The position numbers and the translations under genes are program-made. Under the pieces are notes generated by a model. The model saw only the letters and a program-made list of their open reading frames with translations. It searched no databases and was not told the DNA's origin. Shown in pieces: positions 1 to 11,270 of a stretch of DNA of 64,000 nt; position 1 is the stretch's first letter; each line of letters starts with the position of its first letter. The DNA comes from Natronoarchaeum mannanilyticum (GTDB lineage: Archaea; Halobacteriota; Halobacteria; Halobacteriales; Natronoarchaeaceae): assembly GCF_039522665.1 (NCBI RefSeq), contig NZ_BAAADV010000003.1, forward strand, positions 350,124-414,123, read 5' to 3'.

Positions 1-1
1 C

Positions 2-487
2 TGCACCGCGGTCGTGACCGTCTCCTCGGAGCGATCGCTCTCGGACGACCCCGCGGGCGACGCCGTCGTCGCCGGGATGGAGGACGCGGGCCACGAGATC
101 GTCACCCGGGAGCTGATCGAAGCCAAGTACGACAACATCCAGCAGACGATCAACCGGCTGGCGGATCGGGGCGACGTCGACGTCGTGGTGATGACCGGCG
201 GCACGGGAATCACGGCGGACGACGTGACGATCGAGGCCGTCGAGCCGCTGTTCGACAAGGAGCTGCCGGGCTTCGGCGAGCTGTTTCGCCTGCTGTCGTA
301 CGACGAGGTCGCGACGAAAGTCGTCGCGACGCGCGCGACCGCCGGGATCGTCACCGACGTGCCGGTGTTTTGCATGCCGGGCAGCGAGCGGGCCGCCCGC
401 CTCGGGACCGAGGGGATCGTCGTCGAGGAAGCAGGTCACGTCGCCGGGCTGGCGCGGACGGGCGACCCCGAGAAACATCCGCGGTGA
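2..487 (+). CDS. moaB: Molybdenum cofactor biosynthesis protein MoaB/MogA (5' end missing)
   Basis: MoaB/MogA family protein of molybdopterin biosynthesis, which adenylylates molybdopterin or assists Mo insertion in the cytoplasm. The frame is open to the left edge (CTAVVTVSSERS), so the true start lies outside the window and the GTG at 14 is internal. The visible 161 residues include the MoCF-fold motifs VTVSSERS and MTGGTGI and the late segment FCMPGSERAARLGTEGI, which are typical of the family. The length fits the usual 165-180 residues with only a short piece missing. The family is clear; MoaB versus MogA is not resolvable here. Confidence 0.9.
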   Translation, partial: CTAVVTVSSERSLSDDPAGDAVVAGMEDAGHEIVTRELIEAKYDNIQQTINRLADRGDVDVVVMTGGTGITADDVTIEAVEPLFDKELPGFGELFRLLSYDEVATKVVATRATAGIVTDVPVFCMPGSERAARLGTEGIVVEEAGHVAGLARTGDPEKHPR

Positions 488-750
488 CCGGGAAGTCACG
501 GCCGTTTTAGGACCGTTTACGCGCCCCGAATCGCCGCTTTCGACGGATATCCTCGCATGTGAGCGACCGAGGAGTGTCGAACGGAGCCGCCGGGCGCGTC
601 ACACTATCGGTACGATCATCGAGACGCTGAATTGACCGTTCAAATCGGGGCGAAACCACCGGTTCTGAGCGGGCGCAAATCCGATCGTTCGGCCGGGTGT
701 TAGCCGGTTTTGAAGCGTCGTGAACGCCGTCAAACGTCGCCGGGCCTTAC

Positions 751-1725
751 ATGACAAGCGCGGAAAGCAACGATCGCGTCATGTCAGAGCGCACCCGACG
801 TTCGGTGCTGAAAGCCGCAGGCGCATCGCTTGCCGCGACGACCGTCGCCGCGGGCGTCGGCGCAGCGACGTCCGACAGCGGGTGGACGGTGGCCGAATCC
901 CCCGTCGACGGAACCCTCCACGACGTGCAGTACACCGCGCGCGACGCCCACGCGGTGGGCGGCGGCGGGGTCGTGATCCGCCGGACTGACGAGGGGTGGC
1001 GCAAGCTGCTCGACGGCGGCCCCACCGGCAACGGGAACAACCTCTACGGCGCGGCCGCGACCGACGACGGGAAGCGCCTCTGGTTCGTCGGTTCCAGCGG
1101 CGCGATCGGCGAGTACGACGTCGAGACGGGCAACCTCGAGGACCGCTCGGCTCCGATGGACGTCACGAACAACTTCAACGACGTCGCGGTCGTCGGATCG
1201 GCCGGCGACGCCGAGGTGTACGTCGCCGGCGACTCGGGCAAGATCTACTACAGTTTCGCGAACGGCGAGGAGGGCACCTGGGACTACGTCACGCCCGGGA
1301 GCGGGTCGGCCCTCCCCGCGATCGAGACGTTCGGCGCGCGCTCGGCCCACGCCATCGACACGAACGGGCGCGTGTTCGAGACGACCGACGGCGTCACCTG
1401 GGAACCGATCGGCATCGAGGACGCCGACGTCACGTTCTACGGGCTCGACAGCGACGGGCGCGACGACGTGACCGTCAGCGGCGGCAACGCCAGCGTGTTC
1501 GAGTGGAACGGCTCACAGTGGACCCCCGAGAGCCTCGGCGACGCCGACCTGCTGGACGTCGAGACCGAGGACGGCGACGGCGTCGCGGTCGGCGGCGGCG
1601 GAACGATCTTCGAGCGGGCCGGCGGGCGCTGGTCGCAGGTCGACACGCCGACCGGCGCGAACCTGAAGGCGGGCGCCGGAGACGACCTCGCGGTCGGAGC
1701 CAGCGGCATCGTGCTGGAGCGGTGA
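751..1725 (+). CDS. Tat-exported beta-propeller (YCF48/WD40-like) protein
   Basis: A 324-residue protein with a twin-arginine signal (TRRSVLKAAGASLAATTVAAG) and then about 290 residues of repeating propeller blades, each with a Gly-rich strand such as HAVGGGGVVIRRT, WFVGSSGAIGEYD, VYVAGDSGKIYYS and GVAVGGGGTIFER. It resembles Ycf48/photosystem assembly-like propellers that haloarchaea export in folded form. No catalytic residues are recognised. A T-rich TATA-like box at about 704-715 would place transcription start near 735, which allows the ATG at 751; the ATG at 781 (MSERTRRSV) is an equally plausible start. It is a single gene; the 263 bp before it holds nothing I can identify. Confidence 0.75.
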   Translation: MTSAESNDRVMSERTRRSVLKAAGASLAATTVAAGVGAATSDSGWTVAESPVDGTLHDVQYTARDAHAVGGGGVVIRRTDEGWRKLLDGGPTGNGNNLYGAAATDDGKRLWFVGSSGAIGEYDVETGNLEDRSAPMDVTNNFNDVAVVGSAGDAEVYVAGDSGKIYYSFANGEEGTWDYVTPGSGSALPAIETFGARSAHAIDTNGRVFETTDGVTWEPIGIEDADVTFYGLDSDGRDDVTVSGGNASVFEWNGSQWTPESLGDADLLDVETEDGDGVAVGGGGTIFERAGGRWSQVDTPTGANLKAGAGDDLAVGASGIVLER

Positions 1726-1833
1726 GCGCCCAATGGATGAAACGGCGAGCGTCCGACGGGAACCGGATCGCTGACGCGGACCTAATCGTTTAGACCGGGA
1801 GCTTTTTTGAGGTACTGACGTACTCCGGGGCAG

Positions 1834-1911
1834 ATGTACGTCGACGACGAGGCTCCGGAGGGGAGCGCAGGGGGACCGAATCGGCAGACGACGGGGGGTG
1901 ATCGGCGATGA
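1834..1911 (+). CDS. Possible 25-residue leader ORF overlapping the next small gene
   Basis: ATG at 1834 opens 25 codons (begins MYVDDEAPEG) and ends in TGA that overlaps the next start as ATGA at 1908. A T-rich box (AGCTTTTTTGAGG, about 1800-1812) lies about 29 nt upstream, the spacing of leaderless promoters in this window. No homology is recognised. It may be a translated leader or a chance ORF; see the finding on leaderless upstream ORFs. Confidence 0.3.
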   Translation: MYVDDEAPEGSAGGPNRQTTGGDRR

Positions 1912-2063
1912 GCGACCCCGGACTGTCGGACGAGGACCGCGAGCGGATCGAACAGTTCCTGGAAACGCCGCCCTACGAGCGCGACCCCGAGCAGCTGACG
2001 CCGGGGGAGCGCGACGACGAGGAGAGCGCCGGCGAAACGAGCGCGGCCGAGAGCGACGACTAG
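1908..2063 (+). CDS. Small acidic hypothetical protein (51 aa)
   Basis: A 51-residue ORF beginning MSDPGLSDEDRERIEQFLE and very rich in Asp and Glu with a disordered tail. Its composition matches real haloarchaeal proteins. It overlaps the upstream 25-codon ORF by ATGA, suggesting translational coupling, and lies 77 bp before the M48 protease gene, which has its own TATA-like box. I recognise no family. It is short, so reality rests on composition and arrangement only. Confidence 0.5.
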   Translation: MSDPGLSDEDRERIEQFLETPPYERDPEQLTPGERDDEESAGETSAAESDD

Positions 2064-2140
2064 TTCGCGACGTACTTCCGTCCGAACGGCGGCAGCGATC
2101 CGTCCAGTTTTATTCCCGGAGCGAATGATGGAACGTATCG

Positions 2141-3199
2141 ATGCCGTGGAGCGGCGCAAACACCGACTGGAGATTGATCGCCCGAATGGCGCTCTCGTTG
2201 ACGCTGCTCGCGGCGATCACCGGCGCGTTCGTTCTCGCCGTCGCCGCCGGCGTGCGAATGGCGACGCTCGTACTGCTGGGCAGCGTCCGGAGCGACGTCG
2301 TCGGTGCCGCAGTGTCGTATCGCCCCAGCGGACTGTCGCCGTGGCTCACGATCGTCCTCCCCGCGGCGCTCACCGTCGGGGCCTTCGCGGGACTCGCGGC
2401 GCTCGATCGCTGGCGTCGAGGGCTACTTCGTCGTCGGTTCGAGGCGGGGTTGCGGGACCCGCCCGACGACGTCGAACGCGCGCTCGCGAACCTCTCCCGG
2501 ATCGCGAACGTCCCGACGCCGACGGTGCGCGTCGCCGAGACCGCAGTTCCGACGGCGTTCACGACCGGCGCCCGACCCGGCTCGGCCCGGATCACGGTCA
2601 CGAGGGGGCTGCTCGAACGGCTGAGCGACGAGGAACTCAGGGCCGTCCTGGCACACGAGCTGAGCCACGTCAAGAACCGCGACGTGAGCGCGATGACGGT
2701 CGCGATGGGCCCCGTCGTCGTCGCCGAGGGGCTCTGGACGATCGCGACGGAAGACGAACGATCGGATCGGCGCTCGGCGGACGGGCGCGCGTCCCGATCC
2801 ACCGGACGATTCCACGGTGTTTTGACGGCGATCCTCGGCGTCGCGGCGGGCCTGTTCTGGATCGCCGCTCGGCTGGCGACGGCGCGGTTGGCGCGCCACC
2901 GGGAACTGGCCGCCGATCGGGGTGCCGCCGCGATCACCGGCGAGCCGTCGCTGGTCGCGGCGACGGTCCAGCGGCTCGACGGCGGCGGTCCGGCGGCGAC
3001 CGATCTCCGCGCCGTCGGGATCGAAGCGTTCGCCGTCGCCCCGCTTTCGGAGGGCCCGAACTCGTGGGCGACGGGCTGGCAGACGCCGATGGCACTACTG
3101 CCCCAGACCGTCCGGAAGCTGCTGGCACCAGCGTTTAGCTACCACCCCGACACGGAGCGGCGGGTCCGGCGGCTGCAAGCGCTCGAAGGCGACTCGTAG
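2141..3199 (+). CDS. M48 family (HtpX-like) membrane zinc metalloprotease
   Basis: A 352-residue membrane-bound zinc protease of the M48 family, which degrades damaged membrane proteins. Two N-terminal membrane segments (about 12-45 and 63-87) precede the catalytic motif HELSH (His172-His176) in LAHELSHVKNRD; a further hydrophobic segment lies around 230-248, followed by RHRELAADRGAAAI, which carries the expected third zinc-ligand Glu. The order matches HtpX. ATG 2141 fits the TATA-like TTTTATT at about 2107, some 32 nt upstream. It is a single gene ending 24 bp before the convergent guaA cluster. Confidence 0.85.
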   Translation: MPWSGANTDWRLIARMALSLTLLAAITGAFVLAVAAGVRMATLVLLGSVRSDVVGAAVSYRPSGLSPWLTIVLPAALTVGAFAGLAALDRWRRGLLRRRFEAGLRDPPDDVERALANLSRIANVPTPTVRVAETAVPTAFTTGARPGSARITVTRGLLERLSDEELRAVLAHELSHVKNRDVSAMTVAMGPVVVAEGLWTIATEDERSDRRSADGRASRSTGRFHGVLTAILGVAAGLFWIAARLATARLARHRELAADRGAAAITGEPSLVAATVQRLDGGGPAATDLRAVGIEAFAVAPLSEGPNSWATGWQTPMALLPQTVRKLLAPAFSYHPDTERRVRRLQALEGDS

Positions 3200-3223
3200 A
3201 ACCGCGACGGCAGAACCGGCCCG

Positions 3224-3547
3224 TTACTCGGCGGCCAGTTCTTCAGCGACGGCGTCGGCCCCGAGCAGTTCGGGGTCGACCGCGAGGTCGGTCTGGCTCG
3301 CGACGAAGTCGGGCAGCGAGTTGCGGTCGTAGACGACCGCGCGGATCCCGTCGTTGAGATCCTTCACGATCGGGATCGAGGTCGCCTGACCGACGTCGGT
3401 CAGCACGAACAGGTCGGCGTCGTGGGCGCCCGCCTCCTCGAGTTTCGGGCGCGTGGCGACGTCCTCGATCGGCGTCACGTCGACGCCGTTCTCGCCCAGC
3501 CGTCCCGCGAGGTCGTCCGCGTCGGGACCGGCGACGATGGCCTTCAT
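3224..3547 (-). CDS. Small conserved haloarchaeal protein downstream of guaA (DUF7126-like)
   Basis: A 107-residue protein starting [20 protein letters not shown], with an alternating beta-alpha pattern resembling a small Rossmann or receiver-like domain. It overlaps the guaA stop by one base (TGATG), so it is the third gene of a pyrG-guaA operon. I believe this family (DUF7126) sits beside guaA/pyrG in other haloarchaea, which would suggest a role tied to nucleotide synthesis. No catalytic residues are evident and the function is unknown. Confidence 0.75.
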   Translation of the reverse strand: MKAIVAGPDADDLAGRLGENGVDVTPIEDVATRPKLEEAGAHDADLFVLTDVGQATSIPIVKDLNDGIRAVVYDRNSLPDFVASQTDLAVDPELLGADAVAEELAAE

Positions 3548-4464
3548 CACTCGTACTCGATGGTCGCGGGCGGTTTGTGCGTGACGTCGTAGACGACGCG
3601 GGCGACGTTCTCGTGGGAGCCGGTGATCCGCGACTGGATGCGCTGGAGCGTCTCCCAGTCGATCTCCTGGGCGCGGGCGGTCATCCCGTCGCGGGATTCG
3701 ACCGAGCGCACCGAGACGACCCAGCCGTGGACGCGGTTGTCGCCCTTGACGCCGGTGGCCTTGCCGATGACGGCCGCGAGCGCCTGCCACGGCTCGTACT
3801 CCTCGAGTTCCTCCTCGACGACGTGGTTGGCCTCGCGGGCGACCTCCAGCTTCTCCTCGGTGACGGGTCCGATGATCCGCACCGCGAGTCCGGGGCCGGG
3901 GAACGGCATCCGCTCGGCGATGATCTCTTCGAGGTCGAGTTCGCGCGCGACCTCGCGGACCTCGTCCTTGTACAGGTCGCGCATCGGCTCGACGATCCCG
4001 TCGAAGTCGATCCGCTCGGGCAGGCCGCCGACGTTGTGGTGGGACTTGATCGTCCCCTCCGATTCGATCCGGTCGGGGTAGATCGTCCCCTGGACGAGGT
4101 AGTCGGCGTCGACCTCGCGGGCCACAGTTTCAAACTCCCGGATGAACTGCTCGCCGATGATGTGGCGCTTCTCCTCGGGGTCGGTGACCCCCTCTAACTC
4201 GTCGAGGAACCGGTCTTGTGCGTCGACGATCCGCAGGCTCTCCATGTAGTCGAACGTCTCGCGGATCTCGTCGGTCTCGCCCTTGCGCATGAGACCGGTG
4301 TCGACGTACACCGCGGTCAGCTGGGTGCCGATGGCCTCGTAGGCCAGCGCGGCGGCCGTCGAGGAGTCGACGCCGCCCGACAGGCCGATCACGGCGTTGG
4401 CGTCGCCGACCTCCTCGGCGATCTCGTCGATCTTCTCGGGGATGAACGAATCGACGTCGACCAT
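3547..4464 (-). CDS. guaA: GMP synthase (glutamine-hydrolysing), ATP-pyrophosphatase subunit B
   Basis: A 305-residue archaeal-type GMP synthase subunit that aminates XMP to GMP using ammonia supplied by a separate glutaminase subunit. The ATP pyrophosphatase P-loop is visible as [16 protein letters not shown] near residue 25, and the C-terminal dimerisation part contains [13 protein letters not shown] and ends in the family motif KPPATIEYE. The glutamine amidotransferase domain is absent, as is normal in archaea, and its gene is not in this window. It overlaps the upstream pyrG stop (TGATG at 4462-4466) and the downstream small gene by one base each, so all three are translated from one mRNA. 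Confidence 0.96.
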   Translation of the reverse strand: MVDVDSFIPEKIDEIAEEVGDANAVIGLSGGVDSSTAAALAYEAIGTQLTAVYVDTGLMRKGETDEIRETFDYMESLRIVDAQDRFLDELEGVTDPEEKRHIIGEQFIREFETVAREVDADYLVQGTIYPDRIESEGTIKSHHNVGGLPERIDFDGIVEPMRDLYKDEVREVARELDLEEIIAERMPFPGPGLAVRIIGPVTEEKLEVAREANHVVEEELEEYEPWQALAAVIGKATGVKGDNRVHGWVVSVRSVESRDGMTARAQEIDWETLQRIQSRITGSHENVARVVYDVTHKPPATIEYE

Positions 4465-6128
4465 CAGACTTCCACCTCCTGGTGGTCCTCGGCCGACCCG
4501 TCGACGCCCGTCAGGTCCAGCACCGCGTCGAGGAAGCCGACGAACGGCGGGCTCGCGCGGGTGGGCCGCGACCGGAACTCGGGGTGGAACTGCGTCCCGA
4601 GGAAGTAGGGGTGGTCGTCGAGTTCGACGATCTCCATCCGGTTGTTGGACTTGCCGGAGAACACGAGGCCCGCCTCCTCCAGATCCTCGATGTACTCGGG
4701 GTTGACCTCGTAGCGGTGGCGATGCCGTTCCGTGCAGGACGTGTCGTCGTACACGTCGTGGGCGAGCGTGCCGGGCTCGATGTCGGTCTCGTGGGCGCCC
4801 AGACGCATCGTGCCGCCCATGTCCTCGACCTCGTACTGCTCGGGCAGGATGTCGATGACGGGGTGGGGCGTGTCCTCGTTGATCTCCGCCGAGTGGGCGT
4901 CCTGCAGCCCGAGTACGTTCCGCGCGTACTCGACGACGGCCATCTGGAAGCCCAGACAGAGCCCGAGGTAGGGCACGTCGTTCTCGCGGGCGTACCGGAC
5001 GGCCTCGATCTTGCCCTCGGTGCCGCGCGAGCCGAACCCGCCGGGGACGACGATGCCGTCGACGTCGTCGAGCTGGCCGTCGTGGCCGCCGGCGAGTTCC
5101 TCGGAGTGGACCCACGTCGTCTCGACGTCGACGCCGGCTTCGAGTCCGGCGTGCTTGAGCGACTCGTGGATCGACATGTACGCGTCTTCGAGGCCGTACT
5201 TGCCGACCAGCGCGATCTCGACTTCGCCCGTGCGGTCCTTCGTCACGAGGTCGCGCCAGCTGTTGTCGCGCTCGCTTTTCGGCAGGGCGTCGTCGGCGAG
5301 ATCGAGGCGCTCCATCACGTACTCGTCGAGGCCTTCCTCCTCGACGACCAGCGGGACGTGGTAGACGTCCTCGACGTCGGGGTTCGAGAACACGGCGTCG
5401 GTCGGCACGTCGCAGAACAGCGCGATCTTCTCCTTGGTCTCGGGGTCGAGGTGGTCGTCGCAGCGCCCGACGAGAATGTCGGGCTGGAGCCCGATCGAGC
5501 GCAGCTCCTTGACGCTGTGCTGGGTGGGCTTTGTCTTCTGTTCGCCGTTCTTCGAGTAGGGGACGAGCGTGACGTGGGTAAAGAGGATGTCGCCCTCGTC
5601 TTCCTCGTGGGCGAACTGCCGGAGCGCCTCGAGGTAGGGCATCCCCTCGATGTCGCCGACGGTGCCCCCGACCTCGATGAGACAGACGTCGGTCCCCTCG
5701 GCGGCCTCGCGGATGCGCCGCTTGATGTCGTTGGTGATGTGGGGGATGATCTGGACGGTCTTGCCCAGGTAGTCGCCCGAGCGCTCCTTCTCGATGACGT
5801 GCTGGTAGGTCTTGCCCGTCGTGATGTTGTGATCGAAGGTCATGTCCTCGTCGAGGAACCGCTCGTAGTTCCCCAGGTCGAGGTCGACCTCGCCGCCGTC
5901 CTTGAGGACGTACACTTCCCCGTGCTGGTAGGGGTTCATCGTCCCCGCGTCGACGTTGAGGTACGGGTCGATCTTGACCGCGGTCACGTCGAACCCGGCG
6001 TTCTTGAGGAGCCGGCCGGTGCTGGCGGCCGTGATCCCCTTGCCGAGTCCTGACATCACGCCCCCGGTGACGAAAATGAACTTGTTCCCGAGGGTCGGGT
6101 CGTAGTCGGTGTCCGATTCGGTCGGCAT
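4464..6128 (-). CDS. pyrG: CTP synthase
   Basis: A 554-residue CTP synthase that converts UTP, glutamine and ATP to CTP. The N-terminal synthetase domain has [21 protein letters not shown] near residue 16 and [21 protein letters not shown]. The C-terminal class I glutaminase domain has the nucleophile elbow [16 protein letters not shown], with His and Glu in [10 protein letters not shown]. Start MPTESD at 6128 was chosen because a TATA-like GTTTTGG box lies about 29 nt upstream; the longer frame to 6194 runs past that promoter. First gene of the pyrG-guaA operon. Confidence 0.97.
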   Translation of the reverse strand: MPTESDTDYDPTLGNKFIFVTGGVMSGLGKGITAASTGRLLKNAGFDVTAVKIDPYLNVDAGTMNPYQHGEVYVLKDGGEVDLDLGNYERFLDEDMTFDHNITTGKTYQHVIEKERSGDYLGKTVQIIPHITNDIKRRIREAAEGTDVCLIEVGGTVGDIEGMPYLEALRQFAHEEDEGDILFTHVTLVPYSKNGEQKTKPTQHSVKELRSIGLQPDILVGRCDDHLDPETKEKIALFCDVPTDAVFSNPDVEDVYHVPLVVEEEGLDEYVMERLDLADDALPKSERDNSWRDLVTKDRTGEVEIALVGKYGLEDAYMSIHESLKHAGLEAGVDVETTWVHSEELAGGHDGQLDDVDGIVVPGGFGSRGTEGKIEAVRYARENDVPYLGLCLGFQMAVVEYARNVLGLQDAHSAEINEDTPHPVIDILPEQYEVEDMGGTMRLGAHETDIEPGTLAHDVYDDTSCTERHRHRYEVNPEYIEDLEEAGLVFSGKSNNRMEIVELDDHPYFLGTQFHPEFRSRPTRASPPFVGFLDAVLDLTGVDGSAEDHQEVEV

Positions 6129-6327
6129 ACCGACTTTCCGCGAGCGTTCGCCAAAACGATTTCGGAGAGCGCGCGGCGCGTGAAACGATGCCACGCGCGG
6201 GCGCGGCGTCGCACCGGTGGATCGGCGTTCGGAGTCCGCCGGTTGGAAGACGCCAGCGCGGCCGCGCCGACGGCCGAACCGGATCGGGATGGCAAAATCT
6301 ATGTCGGGAGCCGCCAGGAATTATATC

Positions 6328-7106
<779 letters not shown>

Positions 7107-7110
<4 letters not shown>

Positions 7111-9584
7111 CGGGAGAGCGCGACCGTGCGACGGCCGGAGAGCGCGACCGCGATCCGTCGGATCGATCGAAGACGGGAGCGGACGGCCGGGACGACCGGA
7201 CGGCGATCGACGCCGGGACGCGCGCGGCGCCGACCGCGAGGTCGCGGCTCCGCGTCGTTCGGGCGATCGCGAAGGCCGAGAGCGAGCGCGAGGCCCACCG
7301 CTACCTGGCCACGCGCCGCAAGAAGGCGCTGGTCGCGCTGGCGGTCGCCGCGTACCTCCCGATCCTCGCCGGCATCCTCTTTGGCGCGTACGTCGCGGGC
7401 GGCGCCGTCGCCGACGGGGAGCTCCCGGCGCTGCTCGATCTCGCGCGGTGGACGCTGCCGGGATCGTTCGCGCTGTTCGTCGTGTTCGGGGCGATCCAGG
7501 CCCGCAAGCCGCTCGTCGACTTCGGGGCGCGGAAGTTACACCTGACCGCGGTGGCCGACCGCACGCTCGGGCTGGGACTGCTGTTTGCCGGTCTCAGATC
7601 GGTCACGCTCTGGGTCGCCGGATCGATCGGGCTCCTGTTCGCCGCGTTCGCGTACGGCGCGGGGACGATCGTGCCGGCGGCGGTCGGCGCGCTCGCGGCG
7701 GTGGTGTTCGTCACGGCCGGCACCGTCGCGGGATTCGCCGTCGGGCTGCTCGTCCGGCTCGGCCTGGTGCGCGTGCCGCTGTCCCCGCGAGCGCGCTCGC
7801 TGCTCAAGACGAGCGGGACGGTCGCCGGCGGGCTGCTGGGCGCCGCCGTCGGCGGGCTGGTCGGCCAGACGAGCGCGGAAGTCGAAGGGGGGCTATCGCT
7901 GTCGGCGCTCACGCCCGACGCCGCGGCGCCGCCCGTCCCGACGCACTACGCCGACCTGCTGTTCGTCGGCACCCCGCTCGTCGACGGCATCGGTCTCGGC
8001 GCCGTCGCGAGCGCGGCGCTGCTCGTCGCGACGATCCCGCTGTCGGTGGCCGCCGTGGTCGCGCTCGCGCCGCGGCTCTGGCGCGCCGACCCGGCCACCG
8101 CGGGAGAGGACGGCGACGCCGTCGACGCCGATTCGGACGCCGCAGCCCGGGCGAGCGACGGCTTCCTCGGCGATGGGGCGTCGCTGCCGCTGCTGGACCG
8201 GCGAACCGCCGCGGTCGTCACCGGCCTGTTCCGGCGGGTCGTCCGCCGCCCGGGGCGCTTCGCGTTCGTCGCCTACTACGTGATGCTCGTCGGCTTCGTC
8301 GCGGTGCCCGCGCTGCTGGAGCCCGACGTCGCGCCGACCGCGATCGGCGCCTCGCTGGTGATGCTGGGGATCTGGTTCGCCGGCGGCGTGTTCGGGCTGA
8401 ACCCGCTCGGCGAGGAGGGGTCGATGCTCGGCCAGCTCGTCCTCTCGGGGACGCCCGAGCGAACGTTCGTCCGCGCCAGGATCGTCGCCGGCGTCGCCCT
8501 CGGGGCGCCCCTGGTCGTCCTCGGGACGGGGCTGCTCGCGATCGACGCGCTGTCGCCGCGGCACGCGCTCGCGATCGGCGGCTACTGGCTCGCGCTGTTG
8601 CCCGCCAGCGCCGGCGCGGCCGTCGGCGTCGGGACGCTCCTGCCGAACACCGAGCGCGGGACGATTCTGGACGCCGTCGAGACGCTTCCGCCGGAGCTGC
8701 TCGCGATCGTCGTCCACGGCGCCGCGATGCTCGCGCTGGCGCTCGCCGGCCCGCTGCTCGCGCTGGGGCCGTTCTCGACGGCCGCGACCGCCGGCGCCGC
8801 GATCGCGCTGGCGATCGTCGGCGTCGTCCTCGCGCACGGCGGCTACCGCTTCGCGGTCGCCGAGCTGGCCGGCGCCCCGCGTACGGGAACCGCCGATCCG
8901 ATCTTCGCCGTCGAACTCGCCGTCGGGCTGGTGGCGCTCGGCGTCGCGCTCTCGGCGAACGTCGGGCTCAGCGTCGTCGCGCTGGTCCCCCTCGACGGGC
9001 TTGCGGGTGCGGTTCTCGCCTTCGTCGCGGCCTACGTCGGTTGGGGCCTCGCGGTCGTCGCCTACCTCCAGCTCGCCGACCGCCGGGCGTACCTCGACGT
9101 CCGGACGCCGACGCGGAGCGACCTCCGCGTGGCCGCCGCGGGGACGCTGGCGTCGCTCGGCGTCTACGCGGCTGCCGTCGCGGGCAACCGGTTCGCCGGC
9201 CTGCCGATGGCCGGCCACTCGCTCGGCGAGCAGGTCGAGGCGATCGGCCCGGAACTCGCGCTCGCGCTGGTCGTGCTCGCGGTGACGGTCAACGCCCCGA
9301 TCGAGGAACTGTTCTTCCGGAACGTCGTCCAGAAGCGCCTCGCCGAGGCCGTTTCCCGGCGCGGCGCGATCGGCGGCGCGGCGCTGCTGTTCGGGCTGGC
9401 CCACGTCCCCTCCTACGCGGGCGGAGCGCCGATCGCGATCGCCGTCACGGTCGGTCTGCTGGTGATTCAGGGCCTCATCTGGGGCGTCGCGTACGACCGC
9501 ACAGACAGCGCGGTCGTCCCGGCGCTGTGCCACGGCGCCTACAACGCCGCGCTGTTCGGGGCGCTGTACGTCGCGGTCGCGTGA
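7107..9584 (+). CDS. ABC-2 type permease fused to a C-terminal CPBP (CAAX-like) intramembrane protease domain
   Basis: An 825-residue polytopic membrane protein. Residues 1-60 are hydrophilic and charged; about 70-600 hold many hydrophobic segments of an ABC-2-type permease. The C-terminal part, about 660-825, is a CPBP (Abi/CAAX protease) domain with all three motifs: EELFFR, FGLAH and HGAYN. Its partner ATPase overlaps its start. Fusion of permease and CPBP resembles NatB-type exporters in outline, and the domain could process or protect against an exported peptide, but that is inference. The codon pattern matches the neighbours. Confidence 0.85.
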
Positions 9585-9640
9585 ACTGTCCGACCCCCTC
9601 CGAACACCCCGACGGCCGTCCGAGTCGGTCGCCGCCGCCC

Positions 9641-9654
9641 GAACGTTTACTACG
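9641..9654 (+). promoter_or_regulatory. Shared promoter motif, copy 1 (kinase 1)
   Basis: GAACGTTTACTACG. The same 14-mer, with at most one change, occurs before kinases 2 and 3 (11271 and 13019). It looks like a BRE plus TATA box (TTTACTAC). A transcript would begin about 27-30 nt downstream, near 9679, where a short ORF starts. Confidence 0.6.
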
Positions 9655-9678
9655 GATAACTCGCTGTAGTTGGATAGC

Positions 9679-9777
9679 ATGAGTCGCGTAGAGTCGACCG
9701 GCCGGGCGGCGACGCTCCGAGCGGCCGAGTCCCGACCGGCGCCCTCCCGGATCTTCCACGGCCGCGTGGTACCGTGA
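9679..9777 (+). CDS. Possible 32-residue leader ORF ending on the kinase 1 start codon
   Basis: ATG at 9679 opens 32 codons (MSRVESTGRAATLRAAESRP...) and stops at TGA 9775-9777, overlapping the kinase GTG as GTGA. Its ATG lies 30 nt from the centre of the TTTACTAC promoter box, so it would be read as a leaderless ORF. No homology is recognised. Real translation is unproven. Confidence 0.35.
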   Translation: MSRVESTGRAATLRAAESRPAPSRIFHGRVVP

Positions 9778-11243
9778 GCGACCGGGGGAGCGAGCGAGCG
9801 CTCTCGGACGCGTTCGCGGCGGCCGTCGACGCCGGGCCGGGAACGGTGTACCGGCGGGTCGCCGACGGCGCCCAGCCGATCCGGGCGGCGAGCGACGGGA
9901 TCGCCGCGCTGACCGGCTGCGACGCCGACGCGCTGGCGGGCGACGATCGCGGCTGGCTCGATGTCGTTCACCCCGAGGACCGCGAGCACCTCCGCGAACG
10001 CGTCGCCGATGTCGCCCCCGGCGAGCGCGTCGAGGCGACCTACCGGATCCAAACGGCCGGGGGCGACGAGCGGTGGGTCGACGACCGGTTTTCGGTCGCG
10101 TCGGACGGCGCGTCGATCGAGGGGGTCGCACTCGACGCGACCGAGTCGGTCGCGCAGGCCCGGGCGGACGCCGCGATGCTCGACGGCATCTTCGAGTCCG
10201 TTCCGGTCCACATCTACGTCAAGGACGCCGCGGGGCGCCACCGCAAGGTCAGCGACTTCCTCGAGCGCTCCGACGAGCTGGTGGGGAAGCGTGACGCCGA
10301 TCTGGAGTTCGTCGACGAGGAGCACGGCCGCCAGGCGACCGAGGCCGATATGCGCGTGATCGAAACGGGCGAGCCGATCCTCGACGAGGAGGAGTACCTC
10401 CCCGAGATCGACCACTGGAACCTCTCCTCGAAAGTTCCGCTACACGACGCCAGCGGCGACGTGACGGGGTTGATCGGCGTCACGAGGCGGATCACCGAGC
10501 GCAAGCGCGCCCAGCAGGAACTGGAGCGCAAGACCGAGCGCCTCGAGGACTTCGCGGACGTCGTCTCCCACGACATCCGGAACCCGCTGAGCGTCGCCCG
10601 GGGGTACGTCGACCTCGCCCGCGGCGCCGAGGACCGCGAGGAGTACCTCGAGGAGGTCGCCGATTCGCTGGATCGCGCCGACGCCATCGTCGACGACGTG
10701 CTCGCGCTCTCGCGCCACGACCGCATCGAGCTCGACGAGGAGGTCGTCTCGCTGACGGGCGTCGCCCGCAGCGCCTGGCGGAGCGTGACGACGGCGTCGG
10801 CGACGCTCGAACTCCCCGACGAGGACGTCGACCTGATCGCCGACCGCTCGCAGCTCTCCCGGCTGCTCGAGAACCTGTTCCGAAACTCGGTCGAACACGG
10901 CGGCGACGGCGTGACGATCGCCGTCGAGGCGACCGCGGACGGGTTCGCGGTCGAAGACGACGGCCCGGGCATCCCGCCCGAGAAACGCGAGAAGGTGTTC
11001 GAGATGGCCTACACGACCGAGGAGTCGGGGTCGGGGCTCGGACTGGGCATCGTCGCGGAGGTCGCCGACGCCCACGGCTGGTCGGTCGAAGCCGTCGAGG
11101 GAACGGGAGAGGTCGTCGAGGGCGAACGCGGCGGCGCGGAGCGACCGACAGGATCGCGGTCCTCGGACGACGGGCGGGGCTCGTCGTCCGGCGCTCGCTT
11201 CGAGATCACGGGTGTCCGGCGCTCCGGCGAGGAAGACTCGTGA
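9774..11243 (+). CDS. PAS-PAS sensor histidine kinase 1 (H-box intact)
   Basis: A 489-residue soluble kinase without membrane segments. PAS1 spans about 20-120 (WLDVVHPEDREHL), PAS2 about 130-250 (ESVPVHIYVKD, NLSSKVPL), the dimerisation helix has VVSHDIRNPL with His266, and the ATPase domain has N-box LLENLFRNSVEHG, G1 VEDDGPGIPP and G2 GSGLGLGI. All catalytic residues are present. A charged insertion rich in Glu, Gly and Ser lies between G2 and the last strand FEITGV. It is first of four tandem paralogues; no response regulator is adjacent. The GTG start is supported by alignment with its paralogues. Confidence 0.9.
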   Translation: MSDRGSERALSDAFAAAVDAGPGTVYRRVADGAQPIRAASDGIAALTGCDADALAGDDRGWLDVVHPEDREHLRERVADVAPGERVEATYRIQTAGGDERWVDDRFSVASDGASIEGVALDATESVAQARADAAMLDGIFESVPVHIYVKDAAGRHRKVSDFLERSDELVGKRDADLEFVDEEHGRQATEADMRVIETGEPILDEEEYLPEIDHWNLSSKVPLHDASGDVTGLIGVTRRITERKRAQQELERKTERLEDFADVVSHDIRNPLSVARGYVDLARGAEDREEYLEEVADSLDRADAIVDDVLALSRHDRIELDEEVVSLTGVARSAWRSVTTASATLELPDEDVDLIADRSQLSRLLENLFRNSVEHGGDGVTIAVEATADGFAVEDDGPGIPPEKREKVFEMAYTTEESGSGLGLGIVAEVADAHGWSVEAVEGTGEVVEGERGGAERPTGSRSSDDGRGSSSGARFEITGVRRSGEEDS

Positions 11244-11270
11244 TCCGCACGTCGACGATCCGTCCGACCC

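Noticed and set aside
720-989. 89-codon plus-strand frame over the start of the beta-propeller gene
   Set aside because: Arg-rich shadow of the Tat signal region; not acidic like true proteins of this genome.
7893-10415. 840-codon minus-strand frame opposite the permease and kinase 1
   Set aside because: Arg/Asp-rich shadow crossing two well-supported genes and their promoter; no domain recognised.
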